From: JALHST01 sp038316335
Lineage (GTDB): Bacteria > Bacteroidota > Bacteroidia > Flavobacteriales > Flavobacteriaceae
Assembly: GCA_038316335.1 (NCBI GenBank)
Contig: JBBQAM010000027.1
Location: 1-53,299 of the forward strand
DNA length: 53,299 bases
Reading direction: 5' to 3'
The notes under the pieces are model-generated. The model was not told the origin of the DNA. It saw only the letters and a list, made by a program, of their open reading frames with translations, and made no database searches. The position numbers were made by a program, and so were the translations under genes. Positions 43,219 to 51,930 of the stretch are shown here, one piece after another (the stretch's first letter is position 1; every line of letters starts with the position of its first letter).

Positions 43219-46200
43219 TTACTTACTTTCAAGAAACTCCTCAAATGATTGGAGTTTCAATTCCTCACTTCCCTTGATTTTCTTTTTTAATTTCTGAAAA
43301 TCGTCTTTGGCATTTTGAAATCGTTCAGCAATTGCCTGAAGGTTTTCAAGTTCGGCAGCGGTTGGCCGATCATAGCCCGAGGCGATTTTGCTGTAAAGAT
43401 CGGCCATTTTTTCGCGAAGTTGTGTCTCGGAAGTACCTACATAGTTGTCACCGGTCGTAATAACAAGACCTTCCTTCAATTCATTGAGGGATGCGACCAA
43501 TTTCGAATTCTTATCGGTAGTTGCCTTCGATAGCAATTCATCCAATTCATAGACCAAATATGCCAATTCTTGGGTCATATTGTACAATTTCATGGTTGTC
43601 TCATACTTTAGTTCCCGTTCTGTGTCGTTCAAAGGGTTCCTGGGATCATATACAAGATCGAAGGTATGTTCAAAAACTTCCTTCCCTTTTGTTAGTACCG
43701 CCTTATAGGTGCCGGCGGGCACCGTAGGGGCGGTGAATCCGCCATAACTAAACGTCTTGCCCTTGGCAACCTTTGGTTGTTTTATGGTATAGCCCCAATT
43801 CACGATATTGATGCCTTTTGATTTCCCGGGAACCAATTCGACGATTTTGTGCCCGTTCATGTCTTGTATTTCCATGGTCATTTTTCCAAAGGTATGTCGC
43901 TTCGGCAGATAATATTTTATTTGTACATCTTTGCTTTTATTGCTGCCTACAAATTGTGTCTCATTTCCAAAGCCGCCTGAGAAACCGCTTTCCTCGTCAA
44001 TGATCGTGGGGGTGTTCTTAAAAAAGTACACCGTCTGTTTCAAGACGTCCTCATTCATTTCACGAAGTGGCGAAATATCGTCAATAATGATTACCCCACG
44101 ACCATGTGTGGCCATTACCAAGTCGTTGGTAGATTTTTGAATATCTATAAAGTGCACCGCAACCGACGGCATATTATTAGTAAATTTTTTCCAGGAAGTT
44201 CCCCCGTTCATTGTAATGTAAAGTCCAAATTCGGTACCTAAAAAGAGTAAGTCGGGATTGACGTAATCTTCTTGGATGTTGCGGGCAAAACCAATTATAT
44301 CGTCACTAATTATTGACTTCCAAGAGTTGCCATAATCAGTAGTTTTGTAAGCATAAGGCTTCATATCATTCATGGTATGACCATCAAAAACAGCATAGGC
44401 CGTCCCTTTGTCGAATACGCTGGCTTCAATATGGTAACACCAAGTATTTTTCGGAAGTCCAGGAATATTTGCTACCGTATTCGTCCACGTTTTGCCAGCA
44501 TCTTCCGTTATTTGCACATTGCCATCGTCGGTGCCGACCCAAATGATATTTTCATCAAGAGGGGATTCGGCGATCGTAAAGATCGTTGTATGATTTTCGG
44601 CCCCTGAGTTATCTTTCGACAGCCCACCTGAGTCTTCTTGTGCCTGTTTTTTGGGATCATTGGTCGTAAGATCATCGGAGATGATCTGCCATGTATCGCC
44701 CATATCCTCAGATTTATGCAGATATTGACTCCCCATATAAAACCGATTCGGCTGGTGATTGCTTATGGCCATTGGGGCGTTCCAGTTAAAGCGAAGTTTT
44801 TTGACATCTTTGGTGGGCAACGGTTGAATGGTTTTTAACAGATTTCTGTCGACATCATACCGCCAAACGTTTTCTGCTCCTTGCATCTCCGAATAGATAC
44901 TATTTTTTGTGGGATGTTTTAAAACACGAAATCCGTCGCCCGCTCCGATAGAATTCCAGTCCCTGCCCTCAACGCCTCCCAAGGAGGAAGAGGGTCCGTA
45001 CCACGATCCATTATCCTGAAGGCCGCCATAAACATTGTAGGGGGTGGCATCGTCAAGACTAATTTGATAAAATTGGGAGAGGGGCAGGTTTTCAACGATT
45101 TCCAGATTGGTTCCCCCATCCCAGGAGCGGTAAACACCGCCGTCAGTGCCTACGTACATGACATCTGAATCCCTGATGCTAAATGTAATATCATGAATAT
45201 CGCTATGCATGTTCCCGAGGCTTTTAAAGGTTTTTCCACCATCCCTGGAAATAGATCCACTAAAACCTCCCTTCACGATCACATTTTCATCCCTGGGATC
45301 TACAACGATCCTTGAAAAGTAGAAGGGTCTGACGGTGATTCCGAAATCATTGTTTAGCTGTTTCCAGCTTTCACCAGCATCGTCACTTCGATACAAACCT
45401 TTTCGCGCATCATCTTCGGCCTCGATAACGGTGTAGAGTACCTTCGGATTCGATGGGGCAATGGCAATTCCAAGTCGGCCTAAATTCCCTGAGGGAAAAC
45501 CATTGTGGATTTTATTCCAGCTTGTACCGCCATCCGTAGATTTAAACAGGGCACTGTTTTTACCTCCTGATTCAAAACTCCATCCCGTTCTTCTGAATTC
45601 CCACATGCTGGCATAGAGTATTTTCGGATCGTTGGGGTCCATTGCCAAATCTGCACAACCTGTCTTCGGGTCAACATAGAGGATTTTTTCCCATGACTCG
45701 CCTCCATCACTTGACCTGTAAACGCCTCTTTCCTCACTATCGCCCCACAAAGCGCCTAAAACGGCAACGTAGATTTCATTTGAGTCCGTAGGATTGATGA
45801 TGATATTCGCAATACGTTCCGATTTTTCAAAATTTAATTTTTTCCAATTCGAACCACCATCGGTCGACTTGTATAAACCGTCCCCCACAGACACACTATT
45901 GCGGGTCCATGTTTCGCCGGTACCTACATAAATCGTATTGTCGGGGTCATTGGGATCTAGGGCAATCGTTCCGATCGACTGGCAATAGTCATCAAAAATA
46001 GGGTTAAAAGTGGTTCCTGCATCATTCGATTTCCAAACTCCACCTCCTGCACTTCCGATATATACGATCCTACTGTTCGTAGGATGCATTTCAATATCGT
46101 TGATACGCCCGCTCATGATAGCTGGGCCAATATGCCGGGCAGTCATGTCCCCAAAAAGTTCCTTCCCGGTATCAGCGGCCTGGGATACTCCGAAATAGGG

Positions 46201-46245
46201 ACAAAGCAACCCAATTATACAAACAAGAACACTATATTTCCTCAT
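43219..46245 (-). CDS. Secreted VPS10/sortilin-like BNR-repeat protein
   Basis: The 1008-residue protein has a signal peptide (MRKYSVLVCIIGLLCPYFG) and a large beta-propeller built from Asp-box repeats of the S-x-D-x-G-x-x-W type: STDGGSNW, SSDGGESW, STDGGTSW, SDDAGESW, TEDAGKTW and several more up to about residue 730. A beta-sandwich-like region with APTVPAGTYKAVLTKGKEVF follows, and then a C-terminal helical domain (about 870-1008). Related proteins are annotated as glycosyl hydrolases or sortilins, but no catalytic residues are evident, so a binding or structural role is as likely. It is secreted or periplasmic. The LolA-like gene lies upstream, behind its own terminator. Confidence 0.85.
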   Translation of the reverse strand: MRKYSVLVCIIGLLCPYFGVSQAADTGKELFGDMTARHIGPAIMSGRINDIEMHPTNSRIVYIGSAGGGVWKSNDAGTTFNPIFDDYCQSIGTIALDPNDPDNTIYVGTGETWTRNSVSVGDGLYKSTDGGSNWKKLNFEKSERIANIIINPTDSNEIYVAVLGALWGDSEERGVYRSSDGGESWEKILYVDPKTGCADLAMDPNDPKILYASMWEFRRTGWSFESGGKNSALFKSTDGGTSWNKIHNGFPSGNLGRLGIAIAPSNPKVLYTVIEAEDDARKGLYRSDDAGESWKQLNNDFGITVRPFYFSRIVVDPRDENVIVKGGFSGSISRDGGKTFKSLGNMHSDIHDITFSIRDSDVMYVGTDGGVYRSWDGGTNLEIVENLPLSQFYQISLDDATPYNVYGGLQDNGSWYGPSSSLGGVEGRDWNSIGAGDGFRVLKHPTKNSIYSEMQGAENVWRYDVDRNLLKTIQPLPTKDVKKLRFNWNAPMAISNHQPNRFYMGSQYLHKSEDMGDTWQIISDDLTTNDPKKQAQEDSGGLSKDNSGAENHTTIFTIAESPLDENIIWVGTDDGNVQITEDAGKTWTNTVANIPGLPKNTWCYHIEASVFDKGTAYAVFDGHTMNDMKPYAYKTTDYGNSWKSIISDDIIGFARNIQEDYVNPDLLFLGTEFGLYITMNGGTSWKKFTNNMPSVAVHFIDIQKSTNDLVMATHGRGVIIIDDISPLREMNEDVLKQTVYFFKNTPTIIDEESGFSGGFGNETQFVGSNKSKDVQIKYYLPKRHTFGKMTMEIQDMNGHKIVELVPGKSKGINIVNWGYTIKQPKVAKGKTFSYGGFTAPTVPAGTYKAVLTKGKEVFEHTFDLVYDPRNPLNDTERELKYETTMKLYNMTQELAYLVYELDELLSKATTDKNSKLVASLNELKEGLVITTGDNYVGTSETQLREKMADLYSKIASGYDRPTAAELENLQAIAERFQNAKDDFQKLKKKIKGSEELKLQSFEEFLESK

Positions 46246-46260
46246 GGTGTATCTATAAAT

Positions 46261-46285
46261 AAAAAAACCCTACTATTGAGGGTTT
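46261..46285 (-). terminator. Terminator between the LolA-like and BNR genes
   Basis: AAACCCT / AGGGTTT arms with a 7-base loop are followed on the minus strand by a T-run (complement of 46261-46267). It ends the LolA-like transcript only 15 bases before the BNR-gene start codon, leaving almost no room for a separate promoter. Confidence 0.7.
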
Positions 46286-46300
46286 AATTGTTAGGTGATT

Positions 46301-47068
46301 TTATTTTTTTTCCTCTGCCATTTCATCTGGAAAAGCAAAGATACTTGCGTCTACCGTTGGGTTGAGTTCGATTTTTTCGATTGTTATAGGCGCCCCAGGT
46401 TGTCCTTTTACACCTTGGGTCAGCGCAAAAGGGAAATAGATTCCATCGACGTCCTGGTAGTCACTGAAAGTAATTTCCTGCACCATCCCTTTTGCTGGCC
46501 CTGATTTGATTTCTGACTGCATGGCAATTGGAACAAAATTTTCGACATCAAAAAAGTAAAAGGAAACATCTTCTTCTTTATTCCCGTCAACGGTAATGGG
46601 CTCTTTAACCAATTTTATTTTGTAGGCATCAGTGCCATCGATCGTTTCCTTACCGACCAATTCAACGGTATATCCTTTTTCTTTATAATCGACGAACGAA
46701 TCCGGAAAATCATTGGTATTGAGCTTAAAATTCTCCGTTGTTTCGGCATCGCTTTTTTCGGCCTTCATTGTCATGAAATTCGTTCCCCAAAGGGTTTCAC
46801 CATCATAAACGCCTTGTTTGAGCTCTTTTCCCTGAAAGTTCACGGAAGTTGCTTGACGTCCATCACTAAGTTGTGTAATTTCAAGCGGAAATTCCATACC
46901 CTGTTGGTTCATCTTTGCCGTCATTTTGACGCCTTTGATGGCTTTCAGATTGTCAAGGCCACCAATGTTCTCAAAATAACTGGATATTATTTCGTCTGCT
47001 GTTTGGGCCTTGACCTGCATTGACAGTAATAAAACAACCACGGCCATTACTACTTTTAGTGTTTTCAT
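46301..47068 (-). CDS. Periplasmic LolA-like lipoprotein-sorting-family protein
   Basis: The 255-residue protein has a signal peptide (MKTLKVVMAVVVLLLSMQVKA) and a LolA/LppX-like fold: DEIISSYFENIGGLDNLKAIKG, then an alternating strand region including LSDGRQATSVNFQGKELKQG and DVENFVPIAMQSEIKSG. Bacteroidetes annotate such proteins as outer-membrane lipoprotein-sorting proteins; whether this one carries lipoproteins is unproven. The C-terminus is a short acidic-lysine tail (DEMAEEKK). It is divergent from the aldehyde dehydrogenase gene and is followed by a terminator. Confidence 0.82.
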   Translation of the reverse strand: MKTLKVVMAVVVLLLSMQVKAQTADEIISSYFENIGGLDNLKAIKGVKMTAKMNQQGMEFPLEITQLSDGRQATSVNFQGKELKQGVYDGETLWGTNFMTMKAEKSDAETTENFKLNTNDFPDSFVDYKEKGYTVELVGKETIDGTDAYKIKLVKEPITVDGNKEEDVSFYFFDVENFVPIAMQSEIKSGPAKGMVQEITFSDYQDVDGIYFPFALTQGVKGQPGAPITIEKIELNPTVDASIFAFPDEMAEEKK

Positions 47069-47217
47069 TTTCTTTTTTATTAATAGATTTATAGCTAATT
47101 CCCAAATATAGAATTATTGTTATTAAATCGCACTAAATTTTACTAGTATCGGCTGAAATGTTCGAAGCATTACCGAGCTTAGCACACACGTTACCGAATC
47201 TCAAATTTGCAAGGGTT

Positions 47218-48573
47218 ATGAAAGAGTCAATCAATCCGTACACAGGTGAAAAATTGAAAGAATTCAAGGAATTGAGCCAAAATGAATTGAACGACACCTT
47301 ATTTCTGGCCTCCGAAGTATTTCAGGTTTGGAGAACGACCTCCATTTCGAAACGTGCTTCTTTGATGAGAAAGGCAGCGCAGGTCTTGAAAAAAAACAAG
47401 ACGAAATATGCGCAAACCATTACGGTCGAAATGGGTAAGCCCATAAAACAAGCGACGGCTGAAATCGAAAAATGTGCTTGGGTATGCGAATATTATGCTG
47501 AAAATTCAAAAAAGCAATTGGCCGATGAAATTATTGATACAGGGGCAAACAAAAGCTACGTCTCCTACGAACCATTGGGGGCTATCTTGGCCATTATGCC
47601 TTGGAATTACCCTTTTTGGCAAGTATTCAGATTTGCCGCACCAAATTTAATGGCGGGAAATATCGGTGTTTTAAAACATGCATCGAATGTTATGCAGTGC
47701 GGGGAAATGATTCAAGAGGTATTTGCCCTTGCCGGATTCCCAAAAGGATGTTTTCAACACCTAATTATCGACAGTCGTGATATCGACTCGGTAATCTCAA
47801 ACGATAGTATCAAAGCGGTTACCTTGACCGGTAGTAAGCCAGCAGGTAGCTCGGTAGCATCGATTGCCGGTAAGGCAATCAAAAAGACCGTATTAGAATT
47901 AGGAGGCAATAATGCCTTGGTCATCTTCGATGACGCCCATATTGAAAACGCGCTAGAAACGTGTGTTCAAGCCAGGTTTCAGAATACCGGCCAAAGTTGT
48001 ATTGCCGGAAAACGTTTGCTGTTGCAACGCGGTATCGCCACAGAATTTACAAGGAAATTCAGGGAAAAAGTTGAAATGTTACAAAGTGGGGACCCCATGG
48101 ATGAAGGGACGTACATTGGTGTAATGGCACGTGAGGATTTGGCCATTGAATTAGAGAAACAGGTTCGTTCTAGCTGTAAAATGGGGGCAGAAATTATTTT
48201 AGGGGGTAATAGAAAAGGTAGCTATTTCGAACCGACTATTCTGGTAAATGTCAATACGAAAATGCCTGTTTTCGTGGAGGAGACTTTCGGCCCTGTTATT
48301 GGGATTACGATTTTTGAGAGTGACGAAGAGGCCATTGACCTTGTCAATTCATCCGAATTCGGTTTGGGTGTTTCTATATTTACCCGTGATTTGGCGCGGG
48401 CGAAACGATTGATACCACAATTTAATGAGGGTGCTGTTTTTGTGAACGACTTGGTAAAGAGTGATCCCCGTTTACCCTTTGGAGGGATTAAGAATTCTGG
48501 GTATGGCAGGGAACTTTCGGCACATGGGATCAAGGAATTCGTAAATAAAAAAACAGTATACATAAAAAAATGA
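47218..48573 (+). CDS. NAD(P)-dependent aldehyde dehydrogenase, succinate-semialdehyde type
   Basis: The start is taken at the ATG giving MKESINPYTGEKLKEF; an in-frame ATG 20 codons upstream adds a segment unlike the family. The 451-residue product is an aldehyde dehydrogenase: MPWNYPFWQVFRFAAPNLMAG, the cofactor-binding VTLTGSKPAGSSVAS, the general base E227 in VLELGGNNALV, the nucleophile C261 in NTGQSCIAGKR, and EETFGPVIGI. Short forms like this are commonly assigned to succinate-semialdehyde dehydrogenases of the GabD/Sad type. The true aldehyde is unknown. Confidence 0.9.
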   Translation: MKESINPYTGEKLKEFKELSQNELNDTLFLASEVFQVWRTTSISKRASLMRKAAQVLKKNKTKYAQTITVEMGKPIKQATAEIEKCAWVCEYYAENSKKQLADEIIDTGANKSYVSYEPLGAILAIMPWNYPFWQVFRFAAPNLMAGNIGVLKHASNVMQCGEMIQEVFALAGFPKGCFQHLIIDSRDIDSVISNDSIKAVTLTGSKPAGSSVASIAGKAIKKTVLELGGNNALVIFDDAHIENALETCVQARFQNTGQSCIAGKRLLLQRGIATEFTRKFREKVEMLQSGDPMDEGTYIGVMAREDLAIELEKQVRSSCKMGAEIILGGNRKGSYFEPTILVNVNTKMPVFVEETFGPVIGITIFESDEEAIDLVNSSEFGLGVSIFTRDLARAKRLIPQFNEGAVFVNDLVKSDPRLPFGGIKNSGYGRELSAHGIKEFVNKKTVYIKK

Positions 48574-48821
48574 ATAGATAAATGGGAGTCTGACAAAAAG
48601 TTCCACCCTATAAAAGATGCTTTTGAAGGTTGATAGCGCCACATTTTTTATAATAAAAATCGAAACCATTGATAGCTACCTTAGAAGCGACCTATATTAT
48701 TGGGAAATTGGTGAAAAATTGGGGATGGAACCAACATATTCTGAAAATGTACCGGGAATGCGTTAATGAATACCACGTCTAACGAATTCTTCCTTAATTT
48801 TAAACCATAAAATTAAAACGA

Positions 48822-49217
48822 ATGCGATTTCATACTAGAAAATGGGTAAAGCCAGAGGATTTGAATGCAAATGAAACCTTATTCGGTGGTAGGGTATTGG
48901 CTTGGGTTGACGAGGAGGCCGCACTATATAGTATCATTCAATTGGAAAATAAGCGGATCGTTACAAAATACATTTCCGAAATAAATTTCATGAGTACGGC
49001 CAAACAGGGAGACATTATAGAAATTGGTATTGATGTAATCAAATTTGGAAAAACCTCGCTGACCTTAAACTGTGAGGTACGCAATAAGATGACCCATGAA
49101 ACAATTGTGACCGTCGATAATATCATCATGGTCAATCTCGGTGAGGATGGTAAACCAGTCGCACATGGCAAAACCAAAATTGAATACGTACGGGATCGAC
49201 TCGCTGGAGAAAGTTAG
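48822..49217 (+). CDS. Acyl-CoA thioesterase (hotdog fold)
   Basis: The 131-residue protein is a single hotdog domain of the YciA/ACOT group: KPEDLNANETLFGGRVLAWVDEEAAL with the conserved active-site aspartate region, YISEINFMSTAKQGDIIEIG, and FGKTSLTLNCEVRNKMTHE. It should hydrolyse medium or long acyl-CoA. It is separated from the aldehyde dehydrogenase by about 250 bases that contain no recognisable gene. Confidence 0.88.
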   Translation: MRFHTRKWVKPEDLNANETLFGGRVLAWVDEEAALYSIIQLENKRIVTKYISEINFMSTAKQGDIIEIGIDVIKFGKTSLTLNCEVRNKMTHETIVTVDNIIMVNLGEDGKPVAHGKTKIEYVRDRLAGES

Positions 49218-50171
49218 TCGATTGAAATACTTGGCCAAATGGTCAGGTCTTCGTTTAACCCAAACTTCAATTAATCCTCCAAAGCTTGGAGCAGGCCTTC
49301 CTAACACTCCCCCCTTTTTTTAGAAAGAGGCAAAAGATTTTACCGTCAAATTTGCGCTAGGATTCATCAATGAACAGACCGACGAATTTTCGGTAGGCAT
49401 AGCCGCTTTTGATTCGGTGTTCATTTGAAGTACCTTGGCAAGCGAGAAGTTTAATTAATCTGTTTATATTATTTTATAAAAATCTGTATTGCAGTATTTT
49501 TAATAAGATTAATTAATCTATATATGTAACTAGTTAATCGATTATCACTCCATTGTAAGAAACTGCTCATCGATACGCGAAATAGGCCATAAATAGTGCT
49601 TTCCTAGGCGGTCATATATGCGTTAGGTAGTTCAGCATCTTCGCGGATAGGTTTACGTCCTAGACTCCATGATAATGACTACTCTTTTTTGAAAGTAGTG
49701 AATTCTTAAGTTCCAATTCGGTGTATTTTCAAGACCAATCGAATCCTTGTCTAGAAATTTTTAAAAACCAACTTCGTCTCATCAAGTTCCCCATCCGATC
49801 GGTTTATCGATTACTCCGGTAAAATTTCTTACAATTTTGGAGTTATCCATGTCACTGAGGGGCATCATATGGGCGATCATTCAAAGCCTATATCAACCTT
49901 GGCCCCAGTGATTTGATAGCATCTTTGGCATTGTTTGCGACGTGTTGAAAGAAGGGGGTTGCAAATTTTAGCGGGCTGTAGGGATTTTGTACGACATACA
50001 AATAGCGCCATTTTACAACATAAATGGAAACCTAGGTAACATTTTATTGCACAAGCCTTATATAATAGGGAGTTTAGCATGATAAGTCATAACTACCAAA
50101 GAAGGAAAATTGACATAATGTGAATTCAATAAGAATTTCAACTTCATAATTAATCTCGCAAACCAAAACTG
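49218..50171. other. Gene-poor AT-rich region
   Basis: This 950-base stretch has no convincing coding frame on either strand. It contains a CTCCAA/TTGGAG hairpin (49277-49291) shortly after the thioesterase gene, and an 11-base direct repeat TTAATTAATCT at 49451-49461 and 49509-49519 with a related AGTTAATCGATTA just beyond. On the minus strand between about 49750 and 49940, discontinuous frames read fragments such as GAKVDIGFE and RPYDAP that weakly resemble a response-regulator receiver, possibly a decayed gene. Otherwise I see nothing in it. Confidence 0.5.
49451..49519. repeat. Direct repeat TTAATTAATCT (two copies)
   Basis: Two exact 11-mers start 58 bases apart in the AT-rich spacer ahead of the phosphorelay genes. 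Each is partly palindromic (TTAATTAA). They could be binding sites or reflect base composition. Confidence 0.4.
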
Positions 50172-51059
50172 TTGAAAACGAAAGACTTACTTTTTAAATT
50201 ATCGGACCTAGAATCGCTTCTGGACAGCTATTCCTTTGAAGAATTAAAAGTTACAGACGCTGCACAACTTAAAAAATCATTCCAACACTTCAAGTGTCAA
50301 CTTCAAGAAAAAATTTTGGTTGTGCCTGCTTCGATCAAAAAGTGTAATGCTACCATTTACGAAAACCGCGTCGTAAAACATCCTACTCCCTTGAATGGCG
50401 GAGTGGGTGCGCTATTAAAAGAATCGCTTAATGAATTCAATGAGATTCTCTGTTTTATGAAAGAGGATGTAACAACACGGAGTCAACTGGCTCAAGTGAC
50501 GGAAATTCAAAACACATCGAATGTCTTATTGGGAAGTGTCGATGTACTTCTGGCCGGCAATTCACCAAAAAATGAACCTCATCCATGCGAGGAAAGCGAA
50601 TTCAATTTGTGCGAATTGATCTCTAATACCAAATTTCTTAGTGAAAATCTAATTGTTAGGGAGCGATTAAAGATAGTAGCACACGGGTCGAAAGACCTTC
50701 CCCGTTCTGTAATCGGGAATATGACCAGGGTATTACAAATTCTCTTACACATGTTAGGCCAGGCACTTCAATATGCAGAAAGTGGTGAAGTATACCTACA
50801 AATCGCTCCAAAGAGAATCGCGCTTGATACCGTGCTCCTTGAATTCCAAATTGATAATCTTTCTTGTGACTTCAATGGGACTCAGCGAAGTAGTAGATCG
50901 CATAAAATGAATCAAGATTATGATATCAACAAAATAATAAAGCGGTTGATTACAGACCTAGGGGGGTATATTGACCAATTTAACCATGGCACTGCAGGCA
51001 CTATATTCAAATTTGAAATTCCTTTTAAGAAAAACGGTAAGAATAAAGAGATACGATAA
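50172..51059 (+). CDS. Degenerate histidine-kinase-like protein (probably kinase-dead)
   Basis: The start is a TTG (MKTKDLLFKLSD). The 295 residues align along their length with the dimerisation and HATPase domains of hybrid histidine kinases: an H-box remnant KHPTPLNGGVGALLKE (residues 69-84), the linker EFNLCELIS, an N-box NMTRVLQILLHMLGQALQYAESGEV (183-207) and a G2-like LGGYIDQFNHGTAGTIF. Key residues are lost: without gaps the phospho-acceptor position is not His, the N-box Asn is Q197, and the D-x-G and G-x-G ATP-lid motifs are absent. It should not bind ATP or phosphorylate in the usual way; a scaffold role for the following Hpt and receiver proteins is inference. Confidence 0.75.
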   Translation: MKTKDLLFKLSDLESLLDSYSFEELKVTDAAQLKKSFQHFKCQLQEKILVVPASIKKCNATIYENRVVKHPTPLNGGVGALLKESLNEFNEILCFMKEDVTTRSQLAQVTEIQNTSNVLLGSVDVLLAGNSPKNEPHPCEESEFNLCELISNTKFLSENLIVRERLKIVAHGSKDLPRSVIGNMTRVLQILLHMLGQALQYAESGEVYLQIAPKRIALDTVLLEFQIDNLSCDFNGTQRSSRSHKMNQDYDINKIIKRLITDLGGYIDQFNHGTAGTIFKFEIPFKKNGKNKEIR

Positions 51060-51095
51060 ACCTTGGGCACTGGAGTCGATAGTGTACTTGTCAAG

Positions 51096-51515
51096 ATGCA
51101 GAAAAATAGTATAATAATGAAAAAAAATCGCAATAGTGATGCAATGTCAAGGCTTGGCGAAAATAGTACCCTCGACCTTACTACCGTTCTAGAGGATTGC
51201 CTGGGTGATTTGGACCTTTTGGAAGAATTGATTCGTCTCTTCAAACAAAATGCAGTAGAATTTATTGGAGCGTCAAAATTATGTATCAAGAATGCTGATT
51301 TTATGCAATTAAAACAAGCCGCCCATAAAATCAAATGTGGTCTTGGTATGATGCATACCTATAGGCTTTACGATATCGTATTTGAAATTCAAGAACAATG
51401 TGAAACCGAACAAAACTTAGATCAAATAAAATACTTGAACGCACTTTTTATTGCCGATTACATAGCGGTTGAAAAGGCATTGGATGCTGCTATTAAGGAA
51501 TTGTACAATAATTGA
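51096..51515 (+). CDS. Histidine phosphotransfer (Hpt) protein
   Basis: Several starts are possible: TTG at 51063 or ATG at 51096, 51117 or 51144. I use the ATG at 51096 (139 residues). The Hpt four-helix domain follows: LEDCLGDLDLLEELIRLFKQNA, then the phospho-histidine motif QAAHKIKCGLGMM, where H and the following K are intact, and an amphipathic final helix. It would relay phosphate between receivers. It lies between the degenerate kinase gene and a single-domain receiver gene, six bases before the latter, as if a hybrid kinase had been split into parts. Confidence 0.83.
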   Translation: MQKNSIIMKKNRNSDAMSRLGENSTLDLTTVLEDCLGDLDLLEELIRLFKQNAVEFIGASKLCIKNADFMQLKQAAHKIKCGLGMMHTYRLYDIVFEIQEQCETEQNLDQIKYLNALFIADYIAVEKALDAAIKELYNN

Positions 51516-51521
51516 ATAAAA

Positions 51522-51893
51522 ATGGAAAGAAAATCACTCTTATTGGCGGAAGATGATGATTTATTGGCCTCCTTGTTAGAATACAGATTAAAAAAAGGGG
51601 GATATGAAGTGAAACTTTGTAAGGACGGGAAAGAAGTAAAGGATTATTTGGCGTCGCATTTGCCAGATATCATTGTAAGTGATATCATGATGCCCTATTT
51701 CTCCGGAATGGAATTGATCGATTTTGTGCGAAACAAAATCAATTCACTCATCCCTATTATTATTATTTCTTCCGCCGGAAATGAAGAAAATATATTGAAT
51801 GCATTCGAACTAGGGGCCAATGATTTTATATCAAAACCGGTTAGTCCGGCAGAACTATTAGTTCGGGTGTCCCGTGAACTGAATAAAAGATGA
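51522..51893 (+). CDS. Single-domain response regulator
   Basis: The 123-residue receiver has no output domain. The acidic pocket is EDDD (residues 10-13), the phospho-acceptor D54 in VSDIMMPYFSG, the switch serine in IIISSAGNEEN, and the conserved lysine in DFISKPVSP. All phosphorylation residues are intact, in contrast to the kinase-like protein two genes upstream. It is the natural partner of the Hpt protein. With no DNA-binding domain, its output must be by protein contact, possibly with the membrane protein encoded next. Confidence 0.92.
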   Translation: MERKSLLLAEDDDLLASLLEYRLKKGGYEVKLCKDGKEVKDYLASHLPDIIVSDIMMPYFSGMELIDFVRNKINSLIPIIIISSAGNEENILNAFELGANDFISKPVSPAELLVRVSRELNKR

Positions 51894-51930
51894 TTTGCAG
51901 CAGATAAAACAAACATATCTAATTTTTACC

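Noticed and set aside
43026..43244. 72-codon minus-strand frame after the BNR gene
   Set aside because: It spans the terminator hairpin and overlaps the BNR gene end in another frame; no protein-like pattern.
48669..48782. 37-codon TTG-initiated frame before the thioesterase gene
   Set aside because: Helix-like composition but no start context, promoter or neighbour support.
49277..49291. CTCCAA/TTGGAG hairpin as thioesterase terminator
   Set aside because: The stem is only six pairs, and the nearest T-run begins more than 20 bases later.
49877..50080. 67-codon minus-strand frame in the gene-poor region
   Set aside because: It is cysteine-rich with no signal peptide or recognisable domain; more likely chance or part of a decayed gene.
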